A stretch of 64,000 nt of DNA from Micromonospora trifolii (GCF_022229005.1 NZ_JAKKFD010000014.1:1-64000); one strand, 5' to 3'; numbered from the stretch's first letter, positions 7,330-17,351 are shown. Numbers and translations are program-made. Notes: generated by a model not told the origin, from the sequence alone.

Positions 7330-9086
7330 CGGTACGCCTCCTCGCTGCCGCGGGCCACCAGGTGCCGGTAGGCCGGGTCGTCGTCGAGCAGGTCGGCGTG
7401 GCTGCCGGTGGCGGTGATCCGGCCGGTGCTCAGAAGCGCGACCACGTCGGCCCGGCCGAGCAGCAGCGGCGACGTGGCGATCACCACTGTGGTCCGCCCG
7501 ACCCGTGCGGCCCGCAGCCCCTCGGCGATCCGTGCCTCGGTGTGCGCGTCCACGGCCGACGTCGGGTCGACGAGGATCAGCACCTCCGGTTCGCCGCTCA
7601 GCGCCCGGGCCAGGCGCAGCCGTTGGCGTTGACCGCCGGAGAGCGTCCGGGCTCGGGCGTCGATCGGGGTGTCCAGCCCGGCCGGCAGGGCGTCGACGAC
7701 GTCCTGCGCCGAGGCGGTCCGCAGGGCGGCGCCGATCCGTTCGTCGTCGCCGTCGGCCCCGGCGCGCAGGATGTCGCGCAGCGTGCCGGCGAAGAGGTAG
7801 GAGTCGTGGTCGGCGACGAGGATCCGCGCGCGGACCTCGTCCAGGGCGACCTCGCGCAGCGGCACGCCGCCCCAGGTGACGTCGCTGGCGACGTACCGGC
7901 CGAGCCGGTCGGCCAACGCCACGGCCGCCGTCGGGTCGTCTGCCGCCACAGCGGTCAGCTGGCCGGCGCGCACGGTCAGGCCGGTGGCCGGGTCGTGCAG
8001 GTCGGCCGGGCCGTCCGGTGCGGCCAGGCCGGCCGGTCGGCGTGCCTCGGGTACGGCGCCCGGCCACCGGCGGCCCGGGCCACCGACGTCGTCCGGTGTC
8101 ACGTTGAGCAGGTCGGTGATCCGTCGGGCGGCGACCCGACCGCGGATGAGCTGGTAACTGCCCTCCAGCAGAAACCAGACCGGCACGATCAGGGTCGCCA
8201 CGTAGCCGTAGACGGCGACCAACTCGCCGATCGTGACGTCACCGGTCACCGCCATCCGGGCCGTCAGCCACACCACCGCCGCCAGGAACAACCCGGGGAT
8301 GGCGACAGTCGCCGCGTCGATCCAGCTGTTGACCGCGCCGACCCGGTAGCCCTCGGCGCGCAGCTCCTGGGACCGGGCCGCGTACCGCCGGGCGAACAGG
8401 TCCCGGCCGCCAACACCGGCGAGCACCCGCAGCCCGGCCACGATGTCACCGGATCGGGCGGTGAGCGCGCCCTGTTGCCGGCGGTAGACCGATTCGACCT
8501 GCTCCAGGCGGCGCAGCAACGGCCCCACGATCAAGGCGACGACCGGCATCCCCACCAGCACGCAGAGCGCGAGCAGCGGGGAGATCGACCAGAGCACCAC
8601 GGCGATCACCCCGTACGCGATGATCGCGCCGACGCCCGGCCCGGTCAGCGTCAGCACCTGCGCCGTCCAGTCGATGTCGGAGCCGCCGATGGTGGACACC
8701 TCGCCCGCCCCGACCCGGCGGGGCAGCACCGCGCCGATGCGGGACAGGTGGCGCAGCAGAACCTCCGCCGAGCGGGCCTTGGCGTCCTCCCGGAGGAAGG
8801 TCATCGTGCGGTGTCGCATGATGCCCAGGTAGGACAGGCCCACGCCCGCGACGACGATCGTCGCGACCCAGAGCGCCAGGGCCTGGGTGTCGCCGGCGCG
8901 CAGCCCGTCGTCGACGGCACGGTAGATCAGGTAGGGCCGGGCCGAGAGCCCGATCATCCAGGCCGTGCCGATCAGGCTGCCGCGCAGCACCCGCCAGGGT
9001 TGGCAGCGGACCAGCCACCAGAGGTAGCGCATCGGACCGCGGGCGTCGGGGGTGCCTGGATCGGGATGCGGGATCTGCGGAGGCAC
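7326..9086 (-). CDS. ABC exporter half-transporter with an ATP site lacking Walker A
   Basis: A 586-residue membrane-ATPase fusion. The membrane domain spans about residues 25-320. In the ATPase domain the P-loop GxxGxGKS/T is absent: the equivalent strand reads TAVAADDPTAAVALADRL. Walker B is LILVDPTSAVD, with Pro in place of the catalytic Glu, and the switch His is missing (VVIATSPLLL). The signature LSGGQRQRL (about 481) is perfect. It would complete the ATP site of the downstream partner while its own site is dead. The GTG start follows TAGCGT by 6 bases, suggesting a leaderless transcript. The sequence is otherwise uninterrupted, so this is not simple decay. Confidence 0.86.
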   Translation of the reverse strand: MPPQIPHPDPGTPDARGPMRYLWWLVRCQPWRVLRGSLIGTAWMIGLSARPYLIYRAVDDGLRAGDTQALALWVATIVVAGVGLSYLGIMRHRTMTFLREDAKARSAEVLLRHLSRIGAVLPRRVGAGEVSTIGGSDIDWTAQVLTLTGPGVGAIIAYGVIAVVLWSISPLLALCVLVGMPVVALIVGPLLRRLEQVESVYRRQQGALTARSGDIVAGLRVLAGVGGRDLFARRYAARSQELRAEGYRVGAVNSWIDAATVAIPGLFLAAVVWLTARMAVTGDVTIGELVAVYGYVATLIVPVWFLLEGSYQLIRGRVAARRITDLLNVTPDDVGGPGRRWPGAVPEARRPAGLAAPDGPADLHDPATGLTVRAGQLTAVAADDPTAAVALADRLGRYVASDVTWGGVPLREVALDEVRARILVADHDSYLFAGTLRDILRAGADGDDERIGAALRTASAQDVVDALPAGLDTPIDARARTLSGGQRQRLRLARALSGEPEVLILVDPTSAVDAHTEARIAEGLRAARVGRTTVVIATSPLLLGRADVVALLSTGRITATGSHADLLDDDPAYRHLVARGSEEAYR

Positions 9087-9182
9087 CCGATCACGCTACC
9101 GACCGGCCCTGACACCCCACCGCCCCGATCATGGTGAGGTCCGCCTCCGTTTCTGTCGGACGGGAGAGGCAGAATCACGTTC

Positions 9183-10862
9183 GTGCTGGTGGCGGTGGTG
9201 TCCGACGAGCGGGGTAGGGGAGTGCTGTGCCCGCTGGACGCCACCGGCCGGCCCACCGGTCCGCCCGAGGTCGTCACCGATCTGGTCGCCGCGGTCGCCG
9301 CCCGCGAGGCCGCTGAGCACCCGCGCTGGGTCTGGTCGACCGCCACGGCGGTCTACCCGACGCTGCTGCGCGCCGGCGTGCGGGTCGACAGGTGTCACGA
9401 CGTGGAGTTGACCGAGGCGTTGCTGCTCGGGCACGTGGGCCGCTGGGGCGAGCCCCGCTCGGTGGCCGCCGCCTGGGCCCGGCTGACCGGCGCGGCGGTG
9501 CCGCCCGACCCGCCGCCGCGCGCCGCCGCGCCACCCGGGCACGGGCAGGGCGCGCTCTTCGACACACTGCCCGGTCCGCCGGGCCCGGGCATCGAGGCAC
9601 TGACCCAGGTGTACGCCGACCAGCTCACCCGCGTCGCGGCGACCGAGCACCCCGGCCGGTTCCGGTTGCTGGTGGCCGCGGAGTCGGCCGGCGCGCTGAT
9701 CGCGGCGGAGATGGGCGTCGTCGGGCTGCCCTGGCGTGCCGACGTGCACAACGAGATCCTGCACGAGCTGCTCGGCGAGGCGTCCCCGGTCGGTGGTCCG
9801 CCACGCCGACTCGCCGAGCTGGCCGCCCGGATCGCCGACGCGCTCGGCGTACGCGGCCTGCACACCGACTCCCCGGCGGAGCTGCTGAAGGCGTTCGCCC
9901 GGGCCGGGGTGGAGCTGCCCAACACCCGGGCCTGGGTGCTGCGCGGGGTGGACCATCCGGCGGTGCCGCTGGTGCTGGAATACAAGGAGCTCTACCGGAT
10001 CTGGACGGCGCACGGCTGGTCCTGGCTCGATCAGTGGGCGCGGGGCGGCCGGTTCCAACCGGAGTACGTGCCGGCTGGTGTCGTCTCCGGCCGGTGGGCC
10101 ACCCGGGGTGGTGGCGCGTTGCAGATCCCGAAGGTGATCCGGCGGGCGGTGGTGGCCGATCCGGGCTGGCGGTTGGTGGTCGCCGACGCCGGCCAGTTGG
10201 AGCCCAGGGTGCTGGCCGCGGTCTCCGGCGACGCGCGGCTGGCGGCGGCGGGCGGTGCCGGCGACCTCTACGCGGCCCTGGCCCGGGACTCGTTCGGCGG
10301 CGACCGGGCCAAGGCCAAGGTGGCGCTGCTCGGCGCGATGTACGGGCAGACCGGCGGGGCCGCGGTGCCCGCGTTGGCGGTGCTGAAGCGCAGCTACCCG
10401 ACGGCGTTCGGTTATGTCGAGGCTGCCGCGCGGACCGGTGAGACGGGTGGGCTGGTGCGGTCGTGGCTGGGGCGCACGTGTCCGCCCGGCTCGGCCGGGT
10501 TCGGTGATCTCGACGACGAGCCCTCCGATCCGGAGGGGGCGGGTGATCCGCACAGTCCGCGGGCGCGTGCCGCGCGGTCCCGGGGGCGCTTCACCCGCAA
10601 CTTCGTCATCCAGGCCACGGCGGCGGAGTGGGCCTCCACGTTGCTGGCCACGCTGCGGACGGAGTTGTCCGGCACCGACGCCGAGCTGGTCTTCTTTCAG
10701 CACGACGAGGTGGTCGTGCACGCGCCGGCCGCTCAGGCGGACGCGGTCGCCGAGGCTGTCAACCGGTGCGGCGAGCGCGCCTCCGCGCTGCTCTTCGGTG
10801 CGACGCCGGTCCGGTTCCCACTGGACCTGTCCATCGTCGACTGTTACGCCGACGCGGCCTGA
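9183..10862 (+). CDS. PolA-type family A DNA polymerase (bifunctional 3'-5' exonuclease/polymerase family of actinobacteria)
   Basis: A 559-residue protein, much shorter than DNA polymerase I and lacking the 5'-nuclease domain. The C-terminal half has the three family A motifs: motif A VVADAGQLEPRVLAAVSGD (about 330-350), with DAGQLEPR in place of the usual DxSQIELR; motif B/O-helix DRAKAKVALLGAMYGQTGG (about 376-394), with the conserved Lys and Tyr; motif C FQHDEVVVHA (about 507-516). The N-terminal part is a diverged exonuclease-like domain. The GTG start lies 7 bases after CAGAAT. A repair or lesion-related role is plausible but unproven. It is divergent from the ABC exporter. Confidence 0.82.
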   Translation: MLVAVVSDERGRGVLCPLDATGRPTGPPEVVTDLVAAVAAREAAEHPRWVWSTATAVYPTLLRAGVRVDRCHDVELTEALLLGHVGRWGEPRSVAAAWARLTGAAVPPDPPPRAAAPPGHGQGALFDTLPGPPGPGIEALTQVYADQLTRVAATEHPGRFRLLVAAESAGALIAAEMGVVGLPWRADVHNEILHELLGEASPVGGPPRRLAELAARIADALGVRGLHTDSPAELLKAFARAGVELPNTRAWVLRGVDHPAVPLVLEYKELYRIWTAHGWSWLDQWARGGRFQPEYVPAGVVSGRWATRGGGALQIPKVIRRAVVADPGWRLVVADAGQLEPRVLAAVSGDARLAAAGGAGDLYAALARDSFGGDRAKAKVALLGAMYGQTGGAAVPALAVLKRSYPTAFGYVEAAARTGETGGLVRSWLGRTCPPGSAGFGDLDDEPSDPEGAGDPHSPRARAARSRGRFTRNFVIQATAAEWASTLLATLRTELSGTDAELVFFQHDEVVVHAPAAQADAVAEAVNRCGERASALLFGATPVRFPLDLSIVDCYADAA

Positions 10863-10997
10863 CCGTCGGAGTGTCGGTGTCGGCGGGTGCCGGTCGTGTA
10901 ACGGTTGTGCTATTTCTCCTTTTCGCCCCGCCACCCCCGGCTGGCCGTCCTCGTTGCAGTGTCCGTAGGAGGGGACGGATCGGTCACGGTCCGTCCC

Positions 10998-11627
10998 GTG
11001 CTGGAGGGGGCGCAGCTGAACCGGATCGCAGGAATGATCATCGCCGCAGGCGGGGGACGACGGATCGGTGGTCCCGAGGCGCTGCTGCACCAGGGTGACA
11101 AGCCCCTGGTGAACCAGATGATCGACACGATGACCGAGGCGGGCTGCGAGCAGATCGTGGTCGTCCTGGGTGCCGCCGCCGAGCAGGTCCAGGAGACCGC
11201 TGACCTGGGCAAGGCCACCGTTGTGATCAACAAGGCGTGGGGCACCGGAGTCGGCTCGTCCATCCGGGCCGGCCTGGCCGCCATGGACGACGAGGGGATC
11301 GAGGCGGTGGTGGTGGTGCCGGTCGACATGCCGGGCCTGACCGCCGAGGCGGTCAGCCGGGTGGCCGCGCTGCCGTACCCGGACGTGCTGGTCTGCGCCA
11401 CCTACGACGGGTTGCGCGGCTACCCGATGCTGTTCGGCCGCCGGCACTGGCCCGGCATCGCCACCCTGGCCAGCGCCGACGTGGGCGCCCGGCCGTACCT
11501 GTTGGCGCACAAGGACCAGATCGTCGACATCGCCTGCGACTCGGTGGCCGACGGCAGCCGGGTCGACAGTCCGGAGCTGATGGAGATGTACGGGCTCACC
11601 GTCCCGCCGCAGCGCGTCGGCGTCTAG
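10998..11627 (+). CDS. MobA/MocA-like nucleotidyltransferase family protein
   Basis: A 209-residue GT-A-fold NTP transferase. The N-terminal nucleotide loop is IAGMIIAAGGGRRIGGPEAL (about residues 9-28). The Lys that usually follows the loop (GxPKAL) is Glu here. The metal-binding strand VVVVPVDMPGL (about 106-116) holds the conserved Asp, and GTGVGSSIRAGL matches the MocA-type central motif. GTG 10998 is chosen so that the first beta strand is complete; ATG 11034 is an alternative. An AGGAGGGG at 10967 has no start codon at normal spacing. Substrate is unknown; CTP:molybdopterin activity is only a family analogy. Confidence 0.72.
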   Translation: MLEGAQLNRIAGMIIAAGGGRRIGGPEALLHQGDKPLVNQMIDTMTEAGCEQIVVVLGAAAEQVQETADLGKATVVINKAWGTGVGSSIRAGLAAMDDEGIEAVVVVPVDMPGLTAEAVSRVAALPYPDVLVCATYDGLRGYPMLFGRRHWPGIATLASADVGARPYLLAHKDQIVDIACDSVADGSRVDSPELMEMYGLTVPPQRVGV

Positions 11628-11655
11628 CCCCCACCCCTGCCCACCCCTGCCCCTG

Positions 11656-11738
11656 CCGCGTCGATCATGGAGTCGTGGTGCCTGATATGGGCACAGGCAA
11701 GGTGTTTGTCACCCACCACAAGTCCATGATCGACGCGG
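11656..11738. repeat. Long intergenic inverted repeat (25-nt arms)
   Basis: Arms at 11656-11680 and 11714-11738 differ at two positions over 25 bases. Both share the core GCGTCGATCATGGA next to GTGGTG. The 33-base centre can form smaller hairpins (GCCTG..CAGGC and GGTG..CACC). It lies between the converging ends of the nucleotidyltransferase and the GH1 gene, so it may act as a terminator, but its length and arm sequence look like a mobile palindromic repeat rather than a simple terminator. Confidence 0.75.
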
Positions 11739-11792
11739 AAGGGGCGGGGGGGGGCAGGCAGGGCGGGTGACGGCGACGTGCTACCTGCGGTG

Positions 11793-13202
11793 TCAGTCCT
11801 GTGTTTGGTCCAGCTCGCCGGTGGCGGCGAGACGCTGGTACCAGTGGGCGCTGTCCTTCCAGGTGCGGACCTGGGTGTCGTAGTCGACCCGGATGATGCC
11901 GAAGCGACGGTCGTAGCCGTAGCCCCACTCGAAGTTGTCCAGCAACGACCAGACGAAGTAGCCGCGCACATCCGCGCCCTGCGTGCGGGCGTCGGCCATC
12001 GCGCCGATGTGCCGACGCAGGTAGTCGATCCGCCGCTCGTCGTGGATCCGGCCGTCGGCCGACACCACATCGTCGAACGCCGCGCCGTTCTCGGTGATCA
12101 TCATGGGCTGGCTGGGGTATTCGCGCTGGAGGCGCAGCAGCAGCTCGGTCAGCGCCGGCGGGTCGATGTTCCAACCCATCGCCGTGTACGGGCCGGGCTG
12201 CGGCAGGAAGTCGACGTTCTCCGCGGCGACCCACGGCGTCGACGTCGACGCGCCGTGCCCGTCGGCGTCGGAGCGGGCCGACACCCCGTCCCAGGCCCGG
12301 ACCAGGGTGCTGGAGTAGTAGTTGACCCCGAGCACGTCCAGCGGCACCGCGATCAGCTTCTCGTCGCCCTCGCGGACGAACGACCAGTCGGTGACGGAGG
12401 CGGTGTCGGCCAGCAGGTCGGCCGGGTACTCCCCGTCCAGCATCGGGCCGAGGAACGCCCGGTTCGCCAACGCGTCGATCCGCCGGACCGCGTCCTGGTC
12501 GGCGGCCGAGTCGGACGCGCCCCGGATGACGTGCAGGTTCAGCGTCACCGACAGCTCGGCGGACGGGGCCAGCTCCCGGACCACCCGACCGGCCAGGCCG
12601 TGCGCGAGGTTGAGGTGGTGCACAGCGGCCAGCGCCGCCGCCGGCTCGGTCCGACCCGGTGCGTGCACGCCGGAGGCGTAGCCCAGGTACGCGGAGCACC
12701 ACGGCTCGTTGAGCGTCGTCCAGGTGTGCACCCGGTCGCCCAGCGCGCCGACGATGCCCGCCGCGTACTCCTGGAAGCGCAACGCGGTCTCCCGCGCCGC
12801 CCACCCGCCGGCGTCCTCCAACTCCTGCGGCAGGTCCCAGTGGTACATGGTGGCCACCGGGCGGACGCCCCGCTCCAGCAGCCCGTCCACCAGCCGGGAG
12901 TAGAAGTCGATGCCGGCCTGGTTGAATCGGCCCGAGCCGCCCGGCTGCACCCGGGGCCAGGAGATGGAGAACCGGTACGCGCCAAGCCCGAGGTCGGCGA
13001 TGTGCCCGAGGTCGTCGGCCCACCTGTGGTAGTGGTCGGCGGCCACGTCACCGGTGTCACCGTTGAGGGTCCGGCCGGGTGTCTGGCTGTAGGTGTCCCA
13101 GATGGACGGTCCGCGCCCGTCCTCGGTCGCCGCGCCCTCGATCTGGTACGCGGCCGTCGCCGAGCCCCAGACGAAGCTCTCCGGGAAGTGGTGTTGCGTC
13201 AT
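11793..13202 (-). CDS. GH1 beta-glucosidase
   Basis: A 469-residue GH1 enzyme of full length. The N-terminus [19 protein letters not shown] is the family signature. The acid/base Glu is in TLNEPW (about residue 170) and the nucleophile in ITENGAAF (about 370). No signal peptide is seen, so it is cytoplasmic. The start ATG 13202 overlaps the stop of the alpha-xylosidase by 4 bases, making it the last gene of the lacI-led operon. In this setting it would remove beta-linked glucose from imported oligosaccharides once side-chain xylose is gone. Confidence 0.92.
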   Translation of the reverse strand: MTQHHFPESFVWGSATAAYQIEGAATEDGRGPSIWDTYSQTPGRTLNGDTGDVAADHYHRWADDLGHIADLGLGAYRFSISWPRVQPGGSGRFNQAGIDFYSRLVDGLLERGVRPVATMYHWDLPQELEDAGGWAARETALRFQEYAAGIVGALGDRVHTWTTLNEPWCSAYLGYASGVHAPGRTEPAAALAAVHHLNLAHGLAGRVVRELAPSAELSVTLNLHVIRGASDSAADQDAVRRIDALANRAFLGPMLDGEYPADLLADTASVTDWSFVREGDEKLIAVPLDVLGVNYYSSTLVRAWDGVSARSDADGHGASTSTPWVAAENVDFLPQPGPYTAMGWNIDPPALTELLLRLQREYPSQPMMITENGAAFDDVVSADGRIHDERRIDYLRRHIGAMADARTQGADVRGYFVWSLLDNFEWGYGYDRRFGIIRVDYDTQVRTWKDSAHWYQRLAATGELDQTQD

Positions 13203-15430
13203 CGTTCCGTCCCCTGGATCTCGCAGATGTAGCCCGTCGAGGTGCCGGCGACCAGTTCGGCGCTGGCCGTCCCACCCTCGTAGCGCACGTCGAACTCGGC
13301 GCCCGGCCCGTTGCCGGGTGACGGTACCCGTACCCGGGTCCGCTGCCCCTCGGTCGGTGCGTACACCCGCAGCCGCACATCGTCGGCCCACTCGTAGTCC
13401 GGTCGGTCGGTGCGCGAGCCGAACGGGATGACCGAGCCCGGTCGGGCCAGCACCGGCAGGCTGTCGAAGCCGTGCTTCTCGGTCAACCAGGCCGGGCCGG
13501 TGACCTGCGCGCCGGTGACCAGGTGCGTCCAGGTGCCGGCGGGTACGTAGTACGTGACGTCGCCGTCGGCGCTGAGCACCGGGGCGACCAGCACGTCCGG
13601 GCCGAGCATGTACTGCCGGTCCAGATGCGCCGTCGCCGGGTCGTCCGGGAACTCCACGAACATCGGCCGCATCACCGGCGTCCCGTCGCGGTGTGCCTCC
13701 TGGGCGGCGGCCGCCAGGTACGGCATCAGGCCGAGCTTGAGGTGGGTGAAGTGCCGCAGCACGTCCACTGCCTCCTCGTCGTAGGCCCACGGCACCCGGT
13801 ACGACCCGGACCCGTGCAACCGGGAGTGCGAGGAGAGCAGCCCGAAGGCGACCCACCGCTTGAACACCGCCGGGTCGGGGGTGCCCTCGAAGCCGCCGAT
13901 GTCGTGGCTCCAGTAGCCGAAGCCGGACGCCGCCAGGGACAACCCGCCGCGCAGCGACTCGGCCATCGCGACGAACGTCGACTCGCAGTCGCCGCCCCAG
14001 TGCACCGGGAACTGCTGCCCGCCGGCGGTGGCCGAGCGGGCGAACAGCACCGCCTCGCCCTCGCCGCGCTCGGTCTCCAGCAGCTCGAAGACCGCCTTGT
14101 TGTACAGGTACGAGTAGTAGTTGTGCATGCGCTGCGGGTCCGAGCCGTCGTGCCACACCACGTCGGTCGGGATGCGCTCGCCGAAGTCGGTCTTGAAGCA
14201 GTCGACGCCCATGTCGAGCAGCGCCTTGAGCTTGCCGGTGAACCAGCGGACCGCGTCCGGGTTGGTGAAGTCGACAAGCGCCATGCCGGCCTGCCACTTG
14301 TCCCACTGCCAGACCGAACCGTCCGGGTTGCGCACCAGGTAACCGGCCTCGCGGCCCTCCTCGAAGAGGTACGAGCGCTGCGCGATGTACGGGTTGATCC
14401 AGACGCACACCTTCAGGTCGCGCTCGCGCAGCCGGCGCAGCATCCCCTCCGGGTCGGGGAAGGTCGCCGGGTCCCAGACGAAGTCGACCCAGTGGAACTG
14501 ACGCATCCAGAAGCAGTCGAAGTGGAACACCGACAGCGGCAGCCCCCGCTCGGCCATCCCGTCGACGAACTCGGTCACCGTCTTCTCGTCGTACGAGGTG
14601 GTGAACGAGGTGGACAGCCAGAGGCCGTACGACCACGCGGGGATCCGGGCCGGACGGCCGGTGAGCGCTGTGTACCGGCGCAGCACGTCCTTCGGCTGGG
14701 GCCCGTCGATGACGTAGTAGGTGAGCGACTGGCCCTCGACGCTGAACTGGGTCTGCGTGACGACCTCGGAGCCGACCTCGAACGACACGTGCTCCGGGTG
14801 GTCCACGAAGACCCCGTAGCCGGCGCTGCTCAGGTAGAACGGCACGTTCTTGTACGCCTGCTCGCTGGCGGTGCCCCCGTCGGCGTTCCAGATGTCGACG
14901 GTCTGCCCGTTCTTGACGAACGGGCCGAAGCGCTCGCCCAGCCCGTACACCGTCTCACCGACACCGAGGGCGAGCCGTTCGTGTACGTGCCGGCGGCCCT
15001 CGGCGTCGGTGACGACGCCGATGCTGCGCGCGGTGGACGCGGTGACCAGCCGGTCGCCGTGCAGGAAGTCGACCCGCCACCCGTCGATGAGCGCGACCCG
15101 CGCGGTCAGCTCGCCGGTGGTCAGCGTCGCGCTGAGCCCGGTGACGTCGACGGTGACCGGGTGCGTCTCGTCGGTGCTCAGCCCGAAGTGCGGCTCCCGG
15201 GGCAGCCCTCCGGTGTGGTGGGCGATGGTCACTCCGATGACGCCGGGGGCGGGGGAGAAGAACCGGACGGTGACCAGCGGACGGTTGAGGGTGTCGCCGC
15301 GACCGGTGATCTGACCGGTCGGTGCGAAGACGGTGAAGCCACGCTCGTCCGGCTCGACCGACTCCACGGTGCCGGGGCGCAGGACGCTGACGCCGGGGCG
15401 CAGCTGCCAGTACCCGTCGGTGAACTTCAC
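13199..15430 (-). CDS. yicI: GH31 alpha-xylosidase, YicI type
   Basis: A 743-residue GH31 protein that closely follows E. coli YicI. The nucleophile block is [16 protein letters not shown] (about residue 410) and the acid/base block [13 protein letters not shown] (about 475). Between them, [20 protein letters not shown] and later [11 protein letters not shown] are strongly conserved. Such enzymes release alpha-linked xylose from isoprimeverose and xyloglucan fragments. No signal peptide is present, so it works on imported sugars. GTG 15430 overlaps the permease stop (GTGA). Alpha-glucosidase activity is the main alternative, but [11 protein letters not shown] is typical of the xylosidase subgroup. 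Confidence 0.88.
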   Translation of the reverse strand: MKFTDGYWQLRPGVSVLRPGTVESVEPDERGFTVFAPTGQITGRGDTLNRPLVTVRFFSPAPGVIGVTIAHHTGGLPREPHFGLSTDETHPVTVDVTGLSATLTTGELTARVALIDGWRVDFLHGDRLVTASTARSIGVVTDAEGRRHVHERLALGVGETVYGLGERFGPFVKNGQTVDIWNADGGTASEQAYKNVPFYLSSAGYGVFVDHPEHVSFEVGSEVVTQTQFSVEGQSLTYYVIDGPQPKDVLRRYTALTGRPARIPAWSYGLWLSTSFTTSYDEKTVTEFVDGMAERGLPLSVFHFDCFWMRQFHWVDFVWDPATFPDPEGMLRRLRERDLKVCVWINPYIAQRSYLFEEGREAGYLVRNPDGSVWQWDKWQAGMALVDFTNPDAVRWFTGKLKALLDMGVDCFKTDFGERIPTDVVWHDGSDPQRMHNYYSYLYNKAVFELLETERGEGEAVLFARSATAGGQQFPVHWGGDCESTFVAMAESLRGGLSLAASGFGYWSHDIGGFEGTPDPAVFKRWVAFGLLSSHSRLHGSGSYRVPWAYDEEAVDVLRHFTHLKLGLMPYLAAAAQEAHRDGTPVMRPMFVEFPDDPATAHLDRQYMLGPDVLVAPVLSADGDVTYYVPAGTWTHLVTGAQVTGPAWLTEKHGFDSLPVLARPGSVIPFGSRTDRPDYEWADDVRLRVYAPTEGQRTRVRVPSPGNGPGAEFDVRYEGGTASAELVAGTSTGYICEIQGTER

Positions 15431-16314
15431 TTCTCGGCTCCTGCCGTGATGCCGCGCGCCAGAGTGCGCTGGAAGATGAGGAAGAAGAGGATGGCCGGCA
15501 CCAGGCTGATCAGCGCGCCGGCGTTGGTGGTCGGAGCGTCCATCAGCCGGTCGCCCTGCAACGACGCGAGCGCGACCGGAATGGTCTGCGTCTGGTTGTC
15601 GATCAGCATGACCAGCGGGATGAGGAACTCGTTCCACGTCCAGATGAAGAAGAAGATGAGCAGCACCGCGAGGGTGGGCCGCAGGTTGGGGAAGACCACC
15701 CGCCACAGCACCGTCCACTTGCCGGCGCCGTCCAGCGCGGCGGCCTCCAGCAGCGAGCGCGGGAACGTGCCCATCACCGAGGCGAGCAGGTAGGTACCGA
15801 ACGCGCTCTGGATCACGGTGAAGATGATGATCACCGAGAGTTGGGTGTTGTAGAGGCCGACCTGCTTCGCCACGTAGTACAGCGGGTAGATCAGCGCCTC
15901 CTGCGGCAGCATGTTGGCCAGCAGGAAGAGCCCGACGATCCACAGCCGGCCCCGGACCCGGCCGATGCCCAGCGCGTACGCGTTGAGCAGTGACACGGCG
16001 ACGCCGAGCACGGCCACCGAGCCGGCGATGACCGCCGAGTTCCAGAACTTCAGCGGGAAGTTCACTTCGGTCCAGTACGTGCGCAGACCCTTCGTGTAGA
16101 ACTCCGTCGGCCAGCTCAGCGGGCCGCCCGACGAGTAGTCGCCGGGCGACTTGAACGCGTTGAGCAGCATGAACGCGAACGGCACCAGCATGACGAGTGC
16201 GCCGAGGGTGACCAGGGCGAGCACCACCCAGCGGCTGACACCCCTGTGGTGTCGGTCGCGTACGGGCCGGGCCGGTGTCACCGGCGCGGTGCTCGGTGTG
16301 AGCGTGACGCCCAT
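15427..16314 (-). CDS. Carbohydrate ABC transporter permease (MalG-like)
   Basis: A 295-residue CUT1 permease. A short Pro-rich cytoplasmic N-terminus precedes the first helix (WVVLALVTLGALVMLVPFAF). Six helices are predicted. The EAA loop reads LLEAAALDGAGKWTVLWRVV (about residues 193-212). It starts 1 base after the stop of the partner permease and overlaps the alpha-xylosidase start. With its partner and the binding protein at 17352-18656 it forms an importer, probably for xyloglucan-derived oligosaccharides, that has no ATPase gene of its own. Confidence 0.88.
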   Translation of the reverse strand: MGVTLTPSTAPVTPARPVRDRHHRGVSRWVVLALVTLGALVMLVPFAFMLLNAFKSPGDYSSGGPLSWPTEFYTKGLRTYWTEVNFPLKFWNSAVIAGSVAVLGVAVSLLNAYALGIGRVRGRLWIVGLFLLANMLPQEALIYPLYYVAKQVGLYNTQLSVIIIFTVIQSAFGTYLLASVMGTFPRSLLEAAALDGAGKWTVLWRVVFPNLRPTLAVLLIFFFIWTWNEFLIPLVMLIDNQTQTIPVALASLQGDRLMDAPTTNAGALISLVPAILFFLIFQRTLARGITAGAEK

Positions 16315-16315
16315 G

Positions 16316-17284
16316 TCAGAACCCCCGGTCCCGGCGCTCGCTGCGGGCCTGCATCCAGATGAAGACCCCGGCCACCACCACGATGATCAGTGTCAGCACC
16401 ATCGAGATCGCGGAGCCGTAGCCGACCTGCAGCTTCTTGAAGAACGTGTAGTAGGCGAAGTACGAGGGCACGTTCGTGGCGTTGTCCGGGCCACCCCGGG
16501 TCAGGGCGAAGATCGGCCCGAACACCTTCAACGCGGCGATGGTGCAGGTCAGAGCCACCACGAAGGTCTCCGGCCGGATCTGCGGAAGGGTGATCGCCCG
16601 GAACCGGTGCAGCCAGTTCGCGCCGTCGACCTCGGCCGCCTCGTACAGCTCGGGGTCGACCCGCTGCAACGCCGCCATGAAGACGACCACCGGGTAGCCG
16701 ATCTGCACCCAGATCATCACGGCCATCACGGCCGGTAGGGCGGTGCCCGGGTCGCCGAGCCAGTCGTGGCGTAACGCGCCGAGACCGACAGCGTCGAGGA
16801 GGCTGTTGAACGCGCCGTCGGGGCGCAGGATCCAGCCCCAGACGATGCCGGCCACCACGACGGGCAGCACCTGCGGAAGGTAGAACGCGGCCCGCAGCGC
16901 GGCGGCGGTGCGGGGCTTGAACCGTCGGCCGATGACGTCGAAGAGCACAGCGGCGAGCAGCAGCCCGAGCACTGTGGGCACCACCACCATCGCGACGAGC
17001 ATCCAGATGGTGTTGCGGAACGACGCCCAGAACACGTCGTCCTGCAGCAACTGCTGGTAGTTGGCCAGGCCGACCCAGCGGGGGTCGCCGATGCCGGACC
17101 ACTTGGTCAGCGACAGGTAGAGGGTGCCGACCAGCGGTGCACCGATGACCAGGAGGAAGAGCACCGCTCCGGGGAGCAGGTAGAGCCAGTACGCCGCGTT
17201 GCGGCCGCGGCGTCCGCGGCTGGGCGGGGGCGGGGTGGGGGTCGCTGCCGGCGGTGTGGCGGCGACCGTCTCGGAGACTGCCAT
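16316..17284 (-). CDS. Carbohydrate ABC transporter permease (MalF-like)
   Basis: A 322-residue CUT1 permease. ATG 17284 (MAVSETVAATPP) is chosen because GGAAGGAT lies just upstream. A Pro-rich, basic cytoplasmic leader precedes helix 1 (YWLYLLPGAVLFLLVIGAPL). The EAA motif is ELYEAAEVDGANWLHRFRAI (about 220-239), the docking site for a MsiK/UgpC-type ATPase. It lies 67 bases downstream of the binding-protein gene. Confidence 0.88.
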   Translation of the reverse strand: MAVSETVAATPPAATPTPPPPSRGRRGRNAAYWLYLLPGAVLFLLVIGAPLVGTLYLSLTKWSGIGDPRWVGLANYQQLLQDDVFWASFRNTIWMLVAMVVVPTVLGLLLAAVLFDVIGRRFKPRTAAALRAAFYLPQVLPVVVAGIVWGWILRPDGAFNSLLDAVGLGALRHDWLGDPGTALPAVMAVMIWVQIGYPVVVFMAALQRVDPELYEAAEVDGANWLHRFRAITLPQIRPETFVVALTCTIAALKVFGPIFALTRGGPDNATNVPSYFAYYTFFKKLQVGYGSAISMVLTLIIVVVAGVFIWMQARSERRDRGF

Positions 17285-17351
17285 GGAAGATCCTTCCCAG
17301 CGGGGCGGGCGGGCGCGCCGGTCGTGCCGGTCGCGCCCGCCGCTCGCCGTG

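Noticed and set aside
7326..9086. Pseudogene call for the ABC subunit without Walker A
   Set aside because: The frame is intact over 586 codons, the signature motif is perfect and the defects complement the partner, so it is better read as a specialised degenerate site.
9129..11510. A 793-codon minus-strand frame opposite the polymerase and nucleotidyltransferase
   Set aside because: Antisense shadow with no domain pattern; both sense genes have clear motifs.
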